A stretch of DNA of 64,000 bases from an uncultured Alphaproteobacteria bacterium (GTDB lineage: Bacteria > Pseudomonadota > Alphaproteobacteria > RF32 > CAG-239), in assembly GCA_944391505.1 (NCBI GenBank), contig CALXTV010000008.1, positions 1 through 64,000 of the forward strand, given 5' to 3'. The first letter of the stretch is position 1, and each line of letters opens with the position of its first letter. This document shows, piece after piece, positions 25,423-34,434 of this stretch. A model generated the notes under the pieces. It was given only the letters and a program-made list of their open reading frames with translations, had not been told where the DNA came from and searched no databases. Made by a program: the position numbers and the translations under genes.

Positions 25423-25604
25423 GAATTAAGTTTTGGCCTTGCGCCGAATATAATTATGTCGAACAAAAAAACACAACAACCGGAATTTGGATATCGCGTT
25501 TAATGCGCCGCAGTTTTTTTCGCGTGAACAACCAAAGGCACAAGAAAAGAATTTGCAGACAGAAAACCGACAGACGAGTTCCCCCGAACAAAAGGAAGAA
25601 AAAA

Positions 25605-25826
25605 ATGGAACCTATGGCCTATATCGGCGCCGGTATGTGCGCCTTGTCAATGACTGCCGCTGCCTGGGGTGTTTCTCAGGTATGGACAACAATCATCTCT
25701 ATCGTCGGACGCAATCCGCAGGTAAAAAAAGATGTTGACCTTTACGCCTGGGCCGGTTTTGCCGCCGTCGAAGCCATCGCTCTGTATGCGCTGGTTATCG
25801 CCCTGGTAATGCTCACGGGTAACTAA
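25605..25826 (+). CDS. atpE: ATP synthase F0 subunit c, divergent
   Basis: 73 aa from the ATG at 25605 (MEPMAYIGAGMCALSMTAAA). Hairpin of two helices with the polar loop GRNPQ and the carboxylate Glu in FAAVEAIALYALVIALVML. The start is chosen because the preceding open frame is highly basic and not family-like. The first helix is unusual: where most c subunits have a GxGxGxG packing motif this one has AAAWGVSQVW, and the second helix has AIALY instead of ATGIF. Position between atpB and the b subunits makes the identity firm. Confidence 0.93.
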   Translation: MEPMAYIGAGMCALSMTAAAWGVSQVWTTIISIVGRNPQVKKDVDLYAWAGFAAVEAIALYALVIALVMLTGN

Positions 25827-25892
25827 TTCGTTTCGTCTTGGTCAGAACCGGAACAATCCGGTTCTGAAAAGGCGGCAGAAAAGGGATAAGCT

Positions 25893-26378
25893 ATGCCTCA
25901 GTTAGATTCATCAACATTCACGTCTCAGCTTTTTTGGCTGATTGTCTGTTTTTTCAGCATGCTGTTTATCATGTCACATTTTATTGCGCCAAAGATTGCC
26001 GACATTTTGGAACAGCGGCAGCGTAAAATTGACGGCTACCTGAACAAAGCACAAAACCTTCGTCAGGAAGCCGAAGAGTCACTGAAAAAATATCAGGCTG
26101 CGCTGGCCGAAGCAACCGCCGAAGCCAACAAGTCGCTGGCTGAAACACAGACCGAACTAAACGCTTATATACAGAAAAAGCAGGATGAACTGGCCGCAAA
26201 GCTCCAGAAAAAAATTGCCGCCGGCGAAGCGGAAATTGCCCGTAGCAAAGAAACAGCCATGGCCGGCGTTAAGGATATGTCCGAAGAGCTGGCGCAAGCC
26301 GTCATCGCCAAAATCGGCCTGAACTCGATTTCCGCAAAAGATATCAAAGAAGCCGTCAAAACCGTAAAGGCAGAATAA
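25893..26378 (+). CDS. atpF': ATP synthase F0 subunit b'
   Basis: 161 aa. One N-terminal membrane helix (about 11-30) followed by a long Ala/Glu/Lys-rich coiled coil (35-150), the peripheral stalk. Being the first of two b-type genes, with QLFWLIVCFF at the start, it corresponds to the b' copy found in Alphaproteobacteria and phototrophs. One base separates its stop from the next gene. Confidence 0.9.
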   Translation: MPQLDSSTFTSQLFWLIVCFFSMLFIMSHFIAPKIADILEQRQRKIDGYLNKAQNLRQEAEESLKKYQAALAEATAEANKSLAETQTELNAYIQKKQDELAAKLQKKIAAGEAEIARSKETAMAGVKDMSEELAQAVIAKIGLNSISAKDIKEAVKTVKAE

Positions 26379-26379
26379 A

Positions 26380-26991
26380 ATGACCTCAAACAACATTAAT
26401 TCCGGCAAAGAAATAATCGACGCAGCTCAAAATGCCGTCATCCAAACCGCGGATAACGTTTCCGGGCTGATTGAAAGTACCGCCGGTCAGCTTGGCGGAC
26501 ACCACGAAGAAGTTTTTTATCAAAGCGCCGAATTTTGGGTCGGCGTTGCTTTCGTCATGGTCGTCATTCTGCTGGCCAAACCGGTCGGCGGTTTGATAAA
26601 GTCAATGATGAACAAACGCATTGACGGCATTGCCAAACGCATTAACGACGCCGCCGAACTCCGTGACGAGGCACAAAAACTGCTGGCCGACTACGAAAAG
26701 AAATTTCTCAATGCCGATGACGAAGCGCAGGCAATTCTGCGCAAATCGCAACAGGAAATCGAATACATAAAAAAAGAAAACCTTGCCAGGCTGGAAGAAG
26801 AAATGAAAATAAAAGAAAAAGAAGCAGCCGATAGAATTGCCGCCTCCAAAGAAAAAGCCGTCAAGGAAATTTCCGACCTGACCAGCGAACTTACCGTCAA
26901 AGCGGTTAAAGCTGCCATAATCAAAAAGATGGACGCCAAAACACAGGATAAACTGATTGACGATTCCATCAGTCTGATTACCAAACTCTGA
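26380..26991 (+). CDS. atpF: ATP synthase F0 subunit b
   Basis: 203 aa, longer than usual (about 160): 45 extra N-terminal residues precede the membrane helix (about 53-70, FWVGVAFVMVVILLAKPVG), then the coiled coil ending in KAAIIKKMDAKTQDKLIDDS. Pairs with b' to make the stalk that holds F1. Last gene of the F0 cluster; terminator follows. Confidence 0.92.
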   Translation: MTSNNINSGKEIIDAAQNAVIQTADNVSGLIESTAGQLGGHHEEVFYQSAEFWVGVAFVMVVILLAKPVGGLIKSMMNKRIDGIAKRINDAAELRDEAQKLLADYEKKFLNADDEAQAILRKSQQEIEYIKKENLARLEEEMKIKEKEAADRIAASKEKAVKEISDLTSELTVKAVKAAIIKKMDAKTQDKLIDDSISLITKL

Positions 26992-27012
26992 TTACGTTTA
27001 ACTCTTATCATC

Positions 27013-27044
27013 AAAAAAAGACCGGCAATTGCCGGTCTTTTTTT
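27013..27044. terminator. bidirectional terminator
   Basis: AAAAAAAGACCGGCAA and TTGCCGGTCTTTTTTT form a fully symmetric element between the convergent atpF and galU-like genes. Confidence 0.9.
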
Positions 27045-27055
27045 GCCAACCTTTT

Positions 27056-27946
27056 TTAAACAAACATCGTATCCAACAAATCTTTGGCATAAGCACGCAA
27101 TTCCGGATTTCTCATCAGCTTCAGCTTAAGATCGGAATAGGCCAAATCCTTGTTCGTGCCGCAGTCAAAACGCATGGCATCACAAAGAACACCACTGAGT
27201 TTAACGCCCCGTGCCGCAGCCAGATTCATAGCATCGGTCAAGTTGATTTCGCCGTTGGAACCTTTGCTGACCTCCGGCAAAATGTCCATAATTACATTAG
27301 GCAGAATATACGGCCCCATACTGGCATAATTTGACGGAACTTCTTCAAGCTTCGGCTTCTCGACCAACCCTTTGGCATGAACGACGCGCCCGTCGCGCAC
27401 GGCACCGATTAACGCGCCGTAACGGGTCATCTGCTCACGCGGAAACTCCATGATATTCTCAACCATACCGCCGTATTCGTCATATACTTTGAGCAACTGT
27501 TTTAAAATACCGTCACCGTGAATATTGATATATACGTCATCAGGCCACATAACGATAAAATCACGGTCACCGACAATTTCCTTAGCCATCAGAATAGCGT
27601 GTCCGTTGCCTTTCGGCTCCTTCTGCTCGGCAAAAGAAAACTTCATGCCGTGTGGAATAATATCCTGAACGACTTTCAAAAGATCAAGTTTGTTCTTTTC
27701 CTTCAAATGATTTTCCAGCCAGGGATAAGGCTTGAAATAGGTTTCAAACAAATGTTTGCAGGACTGGTCACTGTAGATAAAAACGATTTCCTTAACCCCG
27801 ATTTCGGCGCAGGCATCAACCGCATATTGAATAATCGGCAGACTATCCAGCGTAAGAAATCCCTTATGAAGAGCTTTTGTTGCAGGAAGATTTCTGGTTG
27901 AAAGTCCGGCCACAGGCAAAATACAAACTTCAGGTTTTTTTATCAT
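27056..27946 (-). CDS. galU: UTP-glucose-1-phosphate uridylyltransferase-like protein
   Basis: 296 aa from the ATG at 27946 (MIKKPEVCILPVAG), with GGAG ahead. Alignable with GalU along its length: PVAGLSTRNLPATKAL, IIQYAVDACAEIGVKEIVF, GNGHAILMAKEIVGD, WPDDVY, LVEKPK, FDCGTNKD. GalU makes UDP-glucose for envelope sugars. Several signature residues differ from the norm: GLSTR for GLGTR, HKGF for PKEM, PKGNGHA for KGLGHA and WPDD for LPDD. The nucleotide specificity is therefore less certain than the family. Stands alone between two convergent or same-strand units. Confidence 0.82.
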   Translation of the reverse strand: MIKKPEVCILPVAGLSTRNLPATKALHKGFLTLDSLPIIQYAVDACAEIGVKEIVFIYSDQSCKHLFETYFKPYPWLENHLKEKNKLDLLKVVQDIIPHGMKFSFAEQKEPKGNGHAILMAKEIVGDRDFIVMWPDDVYINIHGDGILKQLLKVYDEYGGMVENIMEFPREQMTRYGALIGAVRDGRVVHAKGLVEKPKLEEVPSNYASMGPYILPNVIMDILPEVSKGSNGEINLTDAMNLAAARGVKLSGVLCDAMRFDCGTNKDLAYSDLKLKLMRNPELRAYAKDLLDTMFV

Positions 27947-28061
27947 GTAAAACTCCAATAATACATAATGTTGCACAATGCCCGAATCATATCATAAAAA
28001 AACGATTCGACAAGACCAAAACAACCCTTGCACAGCCCCTAAGCACTACTGATGTGCGTTT

Positions 28062-31000
28062 TTAATTTTCCCTGATTATTTTGCCGGAAGCTTCGGACAC
28101 TTCTCCCTGTATCCGCTTGAGAAGCGGCTTATCGTCAACGGACTGAGCCTTGTCTTCTTCTGCTTTTTGCAAGGTTGAACCGACGGAAGTTTCTTCTGCG
28201 CTTTCAACTTTCCCCGAAACTTTCTCTGCATCGGCAGCCGTCTCTCCCTCAAGGATTATCGTCGGTTTTTTGATAATACCGCTCGGCGTTTTGCCGCTAA
28301 AATCAAGAACCGGAATATCTTCTTTCATCTTGGCCGCTTCCATTTTTTCAATTTCCTCAATTCCGCGCGTTACCGTAATATCTTCGCCGCGGGCGCCGGA
28401 AATCTTGCCGGTATTTTCTTCCAGTTTCTTTTTAATCTCCTCTTGTTTCAGTTTTTCCGCATAAGCTTTCTCTTCGGCGACCGTAAGTTCTTCCGAATAG
28501 GCAAACAATTCATCGGTTTTTTCGTTCAGAAGTTTTAAGTCCTCCGCCGCCTCTTTTTCCAGGCCTGCAATTTTAGAGACATAATCTTCCAGTTGTTGAA
28601 GATCATGACTGTTTTGCATAAAGATATAATCCTTGACCACCTGCGTATTGATTGCGTCCAAAGCCAGCAGCTTGTCCTCAATATCTTTTTTCATCTCAAT
28701 AACGCGGTCGTCCTTCTCTATATCAAACAATGTCTTAATCATCGCCAGCCTTTGGCCGAAAACGCCGAAATTATCGCGATAACTGTTGACATCGGCCTTC
28801 GACTGATTGTAAACATCAACAATTTTATTATAAAAGCCGTTTATCCTTTTCTTGACGTCTTCCTCATATACACCGAGAATTTCCGCCTTAAATCCCGCTG
28901 ACTTATCGTCAAGAACCGAGTTTTTCTCCCCCAGTGCTTTGGGCAGACTCTCGTCAAACTCGGGCACCATACCCTGAACAATCACCTCGTCCAACCCCTT
29001 GCTGACGTCTTTCACTCTGGCGTCAATCTCGTCATATTTGGCCAGAATGTCGGCATCACTTGTCATTTTGCGGCGTTTTTCCAACTCCGGAAGGACCTCT
29101 TTGAACAAGCGCTGCTGAATGCTTTTGGCATAATTCTGCTGCTCGTCCATCAAAGCTTTCAGGCGAGCCTTGCGCGCATCTTCCGCTGCCTTTTTATCTG
29201 CTGCAACTTTCTCCCAATGCGCGTCATACACGTCAGTAATCGGCGCCACGTCAACGGTAAGTGCCGGCGAAAGCATCGGACCGGACAAAGCAAACGTAAA
29301 CGGTTTAACTTTGCTTCCGGCAAACGTTACCGTAAAACCGGCGTCCATATCCCAAACATCCAAACTGCCCTTGTCCGTCATGGCAACCCTTTGATTGGGC
29401 GCCTCAAAAACAGCGTTTTCAAAAACATATTGAGCCTTTGCAATGTTAACCTTGCCCGACGCACGAGCAAAGACCGTTTCTCCTTTCTGCAGATTTTCCT
29501 GCACCAAAGCCGCCAATCCGTCGGAACGATCCCGTTTTTGCAAATCCGCACCGATTACACCCAGATTCCAACCCTTGATAACCGGCTCATCAATAACATA
29601 ATTAATTTCGGCATCCAGCCCGGTAAGCATATCTTCTTCAGAACCGGCCATTGTGTTAAACGTCGCCTGCGCAGACAAAATCCCCGACTTTATGCCATAT
29701 TTGCTGCCGCTCCAGCTTCTTTCGGTCATTTTCTGTTTTTGCAAATTAAGATTTCCGCGCAGATACGGCTCTTCGGTCACACCGAGCTCGGCACTTCCGG
29801 CCACCTGCCCGCCGTTATAATCAGCAGCGAAATTACCGACACTCAGAACACCGTCTTTCAATACGCAGTTCAATGCGGTATTTTCAAAATTTTCATTTTT
29901 ATATGTCAGCGCTCCAATCTTAAAGCTTCCGTCAAAATCAAATGTCTTATAAAAGTCATAATTAATTTTGTTTTTGCTCAGATACGGACGGGCAACAAAC
30001 TCGGCATTTTCCGTCTCGTTTTCGCGAAAACTGACCTTTTTCTCCTGAGTTGGCGCGTCATTGTAAAAAAAGCGTTCCAGTTCAAATTTGTTAATATCCA
30101 TCTGCGTTTTGATGTTCGGCCGTCCCGAGCGGCGGTCAACCGACAATTCCCCTTTAAAATTGTTAGAACCGACAAACGCATTCAAATCGGATAATTTAAA
30201 ATTATCACTTGTTCCGGCAACTTTGGCCGAAAGCGTAAATATTCCCAAAGAAAAGGTTTTCGGGTTATAGCCGAAATTAAAATCATTGACCAGCCGGACA
30301 AAATCCGGCGCTTTCAGATCAACATCTCCGGAAAAAGACCACTGTCCGTTCTGTTTGCCGGCCTGCCCGCCGTAAACGAAATCAATATTTTCCAACCTGG
30401 AAACCGCTTTCATGGCCATAAGCTCCGGACTTCCGCTCACAATTCCTTTGGAACTGAAATTTTTAAGCTTTTTCAGATCGGCACGTGGCAGCGGTAGCGA
30501 AAACTTATTCAGGAACGAAGCAAAATCTTTCGTTTCCAATCCATACTTCAAATTTTCAAACTGCAGCGACTTTCCCATACCCTTTAAAACCCCCGAGGCT
30601 TCCAGCGTCGCATTGGCCACCGTACCGATATTGAGTTTTGTAATTGTCATCTCGCCCAAAACCGTATCCAAATCAAACTGCGTATTTTCAAACGGAATAT
30701 TGTCATAAATACCCAGATTGATTTTGCCGAAAAACCGCAGATCAAAATCGTTCAGAAAGCCCAACTGCGAAAACCGATAATTGATTCTTTCGGCAAAAGT
30801 GCTTTCCTGAACTTCTGCCGGCAGCGGCGGAATATAATTGTCAAAATTAATATTGTCGGCATTGACCTCCCAAAAAACATTCGGTCTTTCGCCGGTAATA
30901 ATTCCCATGTTGCCGGTAAAGGAACTCTTATCTACGCTGAGCGTATAAGGCGAAATCTTAACCGTTTTCAAAGTGCCCTCCACGGTCGCTTCCCCTGTAC

Positions 31001-32360
31001 TGCGCTTATAAGTCGCCGGCGTAACCTGATTAACCTGATATCCCAACCAGCCCAGCAGTTTCTGCAAATCGTTTGTCGTATATTCAGGCTGCAGCGAATA
31101 AGTCAGCTCATCGTCGGAAGAAAAGACATCGCCGCTGACCTTAAATTCTGTTTCACCCGGCAACGTCGCACTCAAATTGCGAATAGTCAACTGGTTGTCG
31201 ATATAATCGACGCTTAAATTAAAATTCTTCAGTATCTGGTCATTATAAGTCGTGTTAACGGACTTCACATCAGCAATAAAGTCAAACTTAAGCTGCGGAT
31301 TAAAAACCGCTCCTTCGGCGCTGTATTTTTCAAAACCGGCCTTCAGCACCGCCGCAACCGGCGTCAAATCCAAATCGGTCATTTCAAAACCGATTTCCGC
31401 CCGCCGGCGTTCCGGTTCGTCATCAGCATATTCGTCGGCAAGCGGCACCAGAATATTTCCGGCACCAGCCGTCGCACCGTACTTAATAACAACATTCGAA
31501 AAAGAAGCCTTGGTCTTGTTGGTATCCATCTGCATTGACAAGGCCAGCGGATAATCGTATTCCTGCCCCAGATTAATATCTTTAAAATTCTTATTGATGA
31601 AATCGACCGGTTTTTTCGATTCAACAATCAAGTTACCGTTAATCGCATCATTTTTCAGCAGCACCGAACCGTCAAAACGGACGAAAGTCTCCGTGGTCGG
31701 ATGATTCAGAACGAAATTTACCGAAGTGGCAAAACTCTCCGAAAAACGCCCCAGCGACATGGCAAAACCTTCCGGATTGTTGTCTTTGATATAACTTCCT
31801 TCAATACGATAAGGTCCGAAAATACTCGGCGCAATCACTTCCGCATTCAGATTTTCCAGTTTAATGGCCATATCATGTTTGGCATTAACGAAATTCAGCG
31901 TCGCTTTTTCCAGCAGCACACTGTCCAGTTTAATCTCCACATTGTCCAGATTGAGCTTCTGTTCTGCCGTAATCGAAGACTGCCAGTTCAACCGGCCGTT
32001 GTCATCAACATCCATCAGGATTTTCGGCTCAATCAACGACATCATCTTAACTTCAAAATTTCCCTTCAGCAGCGGCCATAGCGAAAGCTTTGCTACCAGA
32101 CGGTCAATCGTCGCCAGCGGCACATCCCGGTTATCTCCTTCTCTGCTGTAGATTTTAATATTGGAAGCCGTCAGATCCGGTGACGGAAAAATTTTAAAAT
32201 TAACCGGTCCTTCAAAGACAACGCGCTTACCGCTCACTTCCGAAAACTGTGCGGCTATCTGATCCTTATGTTCGTTCCAGTCAATCATCGCCACATAAGC
32301 CAAAACGCCGCCGACTGCCAAAATCAACACCGCCAGTATAATGATTGCCGCCTTTTTCAA
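28062..32360 (-). CDS. very large AsmA-family protein
   Basis: About 1432 aa. I prefer the TTG at 32360 (KKAAIIILAVLILAVGG), which has GGGGGAG seven bases ahead, over an in-frame TTG at 32387 without a ribosome site. One N-terminal inner-membrane helix, then AsmA repeats of beta strands through about residue 1030 (typical FEGPVNFKIFPSPDLTASNI), a type of periplasmic bridge protein thought to move phospholipids to the outer membrane. The last 350 residues are different: highly charged, helical, with coiled-coil stretches (KKAAEDARKARLKALMDEQQ) and a Ser/Glu-rich end. E. coli AsmA is 617 aa, so the tail is a lineage-specific addition. Confidence 0.9.
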   Translation of the reverse strand: MKKAAIIILAVLILAVGGVLAYVAMIDWNEHKDQIAAQFSEVSGKRVVFEGPVNFKIFPSPDLTASNIKIYSREGDNRDVPLATIDRLVAKLSLWPLLKGNFEVKMMSLIEPKILMDVDDNGRLNWQSSITAEQKLNLDNVEIKLDSVLLEKATLNFVNAKHDMAIKLENLNAEVIAPSIFGPYRIEGSYIKDNNPEGFAMSLGRFSESFATSVNFVLNHPTTETFVRFDGSVLLKNDAINGNLIVESKKPVDFINKNFKDINLGQEYDYPLALSMQMDTNKTKASFSNVVIKYGATAGAGNILVPLADEYADDEPERRRAEIGFEMTDLDLTPVAAVLKAGFEKYSAEGAVFNPQLKFDFIADVKSVNTTYNDQILKNFNLSVDYIDNQLTIRNLSATLPGETEFKVSGDVFSSDDELTYSLQPEYTTNDLQKLLGWLGYQVNQVTPATYKRSTGEATVEGTLKTVKISPYTLSVDKSSFTGNMGIITGERPNVFWEVNADNINFDNYIPPLPAEVQESTFAERINYRFSQLGFLNDFDLRFFGKINLGIYDNIPFENTQFDLDTVLGEMTITKLNIGTVANATLEASGVLKGMGKSLQFENLKYGLETKDFASFLNKFSLPLPRADLKKLKNFSSKGIVSGSPELMAMKAVSRLENIDFVYGGQAGKQNGQWSFSGDVDLKAPDFVRLVNDFNFGYNPKTFSLGIFTLSAKVAGTSDNFKLSDLNAFVGSNNFKGELSVDRRSGRPNIKTQMDINKFELERFFYNDAPTQEKKVSFRENETENAEFVARPYLSKNKINYDFYKTFDFDGSFKIGALTYKNENFENTALNCVLKDGVLSVGNFAADYNGGQVAGSAELGVTEEPYLRGNLNLQKQKMTERSWSGSKYGIKSGILSAQATFNTMAGSEEDMLTGLDAEINYVIDEPVIKGWNLGVIGADLQKRDRSDGLAALVQENLQKGETVFARASGKVNIAKAQYVFENAVFEAPNQRVAMTDKGSLDVWDMDAGFTVTFAGSKVKPFTFALSGPMLSPALTVDVAPITDVYDAHWEKVAADKKAAEDARKARLKALMDEQQNYAKSIQQRLFKEVLPELEKRRKMTSDADILAKYDEIDARVKDVSKGLDEVIVQGMVPEFDESLPKALGEKNSVLDDKSAGFKAEILGVYEEDVKKRINGFYNKIVDVYNQSKADVNSYRDNFGVFGQRLAMIKTLFDIEKDDRVIEMKKDIEDKLLALDAINTQVVKDYIFMQNSHDLQQLEDYVSKIAGLEKEAAEDLKLLNEKTDELFAYSEELTVAEEKAYAEKLKQEEIKKKLEENTGKISGARGEDITVTRGIEEIEKMEAAKMKEDIPVLDFSGKTPSGIIKKPTIILEGETAADAEKVSGKVESAEETSVGSTLQKAEEDKAQSVDDKPLLKRIQGEVSEASGKIIREN

Positions 32361-32403
32361 AACTTTTCTCCCCCGCCGGTCATGCAAAAAGTTAAAATAA
32401 TCT

Positions 32404-32432
32404 TTGCTAAATCTGCAAACTGTATATAGTAT
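32404..32432 (+). promoter_or_regulatory. promoter of the nucleoside operon
   Basis: TTGCTA (32404-32409), 17-base spacer, TAGTAT (32427-32432), about 38 bases before the cdd ATG. It overlaps the leader of the divergent AsmA gene. Confidence 0.5.
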
Positions 32433-32470
32433 TAGAACATAAATTAATTAATAAACATTTTAAGGGAAAT

Positions 32471-32881
32471 ATGCAAGAAATGAATAATATCCCCAAACTG
32501 CTCGAACTTGCCGCCGCTGCCCGGCAAAACGCCCATGTTCCTTATTCGCACTTTGCCGTCGGCGCCGCCATACGCAGCAGTGACGGACGGTTTTACGCCG
32601 GCTGCAATGTCGAAAACGTGTCTTATCCCTGCGGCAGCTGCGCCGAAACCGGAGCCATCGCCGCCATGATCACCGGCGGCAGCCGCGAAATTGCCGAAAT
32701 TCTGATTTTAGGCGCGGGAAAAGAGCTCATTTCGCCCTGCGGCGCCTGCCGACAGCGAATTAAAGAGTTTTCTTCACCGCAGACGCTGGTGCATCTGGCC
32801 GACGCTTTCGGCGTTCGCAAAACCTGTACCGTTGCCGAACTTTTGCCTTTTGCTTTTGACGAAAAGGATCTTGCCCGATGA
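32471..32881 (+). CDS. cdd: cytidine deaminase
   Basis: 136 aa, the small homotetrameric type. Deaminates cytidine and deoxycytidine to uridine nucleosides. Zinc ligands are C57 (in C57-A-E59, E59 the general acid-base) and C90/C93 in PCGACRQR; substrate contacts FAVGAA and NVENVSYP are present. AAGGG precedes the ATG. First of cdd-PNP-deoC-deoA, with a four-base overlap to the next gene: a nucleoside catabolic operon. Confidence 0.95.
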   Translation: MQEMNNIPKLLELAAAARQNAHVPYSHFAVGAAIRSSDGRFYAGCNVENVSYPCGSCAETGAIAAMITGGSREIAEILILGAGKELISPCGACRQRIKEFSSPQTLVHLADAFGVRKTCTVAELLPFAFDEKDLAR

Positions 32882-33693
32882 GAGAAACCGCCGAAAAAAT
32901 AGCCGCTCAAATCAAATCCCGCCTAGACGGACGCAAACCGGAAACCGCCATCATTCTCGGCAGCGGGCTTGGCGCACTCGGAGATCAAATTGAAAACCCG
33001 GTTATAATTCCCTATGCCGAAATCGACGGATTTCCGCACAGCACCGTCAGCGGACACAAAGGACGTCTTGTCGTCGGCAGACTGGAGGGTAAAGATATTC
33101 TCTGCATGCAGGGACGCATCCATCTTTACGAAGGACACAGCCCGCAGAGCATCAATACTTTTATCAAGGCTTTTCAGTTGCTCGGCATCAAAAAACTGAT
33201 TGTTACCAACGCTTCGGGCTCTCTGACTGCAAACCTGCCCGCCGGTACGATTATGCTTATTTCCGACCACATCAACCTGAGCGGAACCAACCCGCTCATC
33301 GGCCCCAATGACGATACGCTCGGTCCCCGTTTTCCGGACATGAGCAATGCCTACGACCGGAAACTCCGCGGCAAAGCAAAAGAAATCGCCGCACACGAGA
33401 ATATTCCTTTGGCCGAAGGCGTTTATCTGATGGTCAGCGGCCCGACATTCGACACTCCGGCCGAAGTCAGAGCCTATCGGATTCTCGGCGCCGACGCCGT
33501 CGGCATGTCGACTGTTCCCGAAGTCATCTGCGCCGTTCACTCCGGCATAAAGGTTCTTGGCTTCTCGGTCATTGTCAACCTGGGCTGCGGGCTGGGAAAA
33601 ACTGCATTAAGCCATGCCGAAACGTTGCGCGAAGCCGAAAAAGCTTCCGCGAACCTCATCAAACTGGTCAAAAACTGCGTCAGGGAGATTTAA
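32878..33693 (+). CDS. purine-nucleoside phosphorylase (trimeric class)
   Basis: 271 aa. Phosphorolysis of purine (deoxy)nucleosides to base and (deoxy)ribose-1-phosphate. Family features: ILGSGLGALGD, phosphate-binding GHKGRLVVG and QGRIHLYEGH, TNASGSL, substrate Glu in GPTFDTPAEVR, and VNLGCGL with the Asn of the purine site. This is the PNP/xanthosine phosphorylase class, not hexameric DeoD. It lies inside the cdd-deoC-deoA operon. Confidence 0.93.
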   Translation: MRETAEKIAAQIKSRLDGRKPETAIILGSGLGALGDQIENPVIIPYAEIDGFPHSTVSGHKGRLVVGRLEGKDILCMQGRIHLYEGHSPQSINTFIKAFQLLGIKKLIVTNASGSLTANLPAGTIMLISDHINLSGTNPLIGPNDDTLGPRFPDMSNAYDRKLRGKAKEIAAHENIPLAEGVYLMVSGPTFDTPAEVRAYRILGADAVGMSTVPEVICAVHSGIKVLGFSVIVNLGCGLGKTALSHAETLREAEKASANLIKLVKNCVREI

Positions 33694-33695
33694 CC

Positions 33696-34433
33696 ATGGA
33701 CGACGTTACCGCGGCCAAACATCTTATCCGCCTGCTTGATCTCACGTCACTGAACAAAGACGATACCGAAAACCGCATTGAAAAACTCTGTGCCAAAGCG
33801 CAAACCCCGTACGGAAACGTTGCCGCCGTTTGCATATACCCGAAATTTCTGCCTTTGGCCAAAAGCCTGTTGTCCGATACCGGCATCAGGCTTGCAACGG
33901 TCGTCAACTTTCCCGACGGCGGCGCCGACCTGAGCAAAGTCCGTGCCGAAACCGAATACGCACTGGAAAAAGGAGCCACGGAAATTGACGCCGTTTTTCC
34001 TTACAAAAACTTTCTTGCCGGCGACCATCAAACCTGCGCCGACTTTGTTGCCCTGATAAGCAAAATCACCGGCAAAAAGCATCCGTCCAAAATCATTTTG
34101 GAAACCGGGGTCATTGAAAAGGCCGCACTGATTGCCCGCGCCGCCGGCATCTGCATAGACAACGGCGCCAACTTCATCAAGACCTCCACCGGAAAAACGC
34201 CGGTGTCGGCAACGCCGGAAGCCGCTAACGTCATATTGGAAACCGTCGCTTCCGGTCGCCGCAACGTCGGCTTCAAAGCCAGCGGCGGCATCAAAACCAT
34301 TGATGATGCAAAAAAATATCTGATTCTTGCCAATGCGATTATGGGCTGGAAATGGGTAAGCCCGTCGAACTTCCGCATCGGCGCCAGTTCGCTGCTGGAT
34401 AATCTGATAGAAGTTATTGAAAGGGGATATTGA
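33696..34433 (+). CDS. deoC: deoxyribose-phosphate aldolase
   Basis: 245 aa class I aldolase splitting deoxyribose-5-phosphate into glyceraldehyde-3-phosphate and acetaldehyde. Schiff-base Lys is K162 in FIKTSTGK; the helper Lys sits in GFKASGGIKT and the Asp in EIDAVFPY. Two bases after the PNP stop; TGA is followed two bases later by the deoA ATG. Confidence 0.95.
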   Translation: MDDVTAAKHLIRLLDLTSLNKDDTENRIEKLCAKAQTPYGNVAAVCIYPKFLPLAKSLLSDTGIRLATVVNFPDGGADLSKVRAETEYALEKGATEIDAVFPYKNFLAGDHQTCADFVALISKITGKKHPSKIILETGVIEKAALIARAAGICIDNGANFIKTSTGKTPVSATPEAANVILETVASGRRNVGFKASGGIKTIDDAKKYLILANAIMGWKWVSPSNFRIGASSLLDNLIEVIERGY

Positions 34434-34434
34434 C

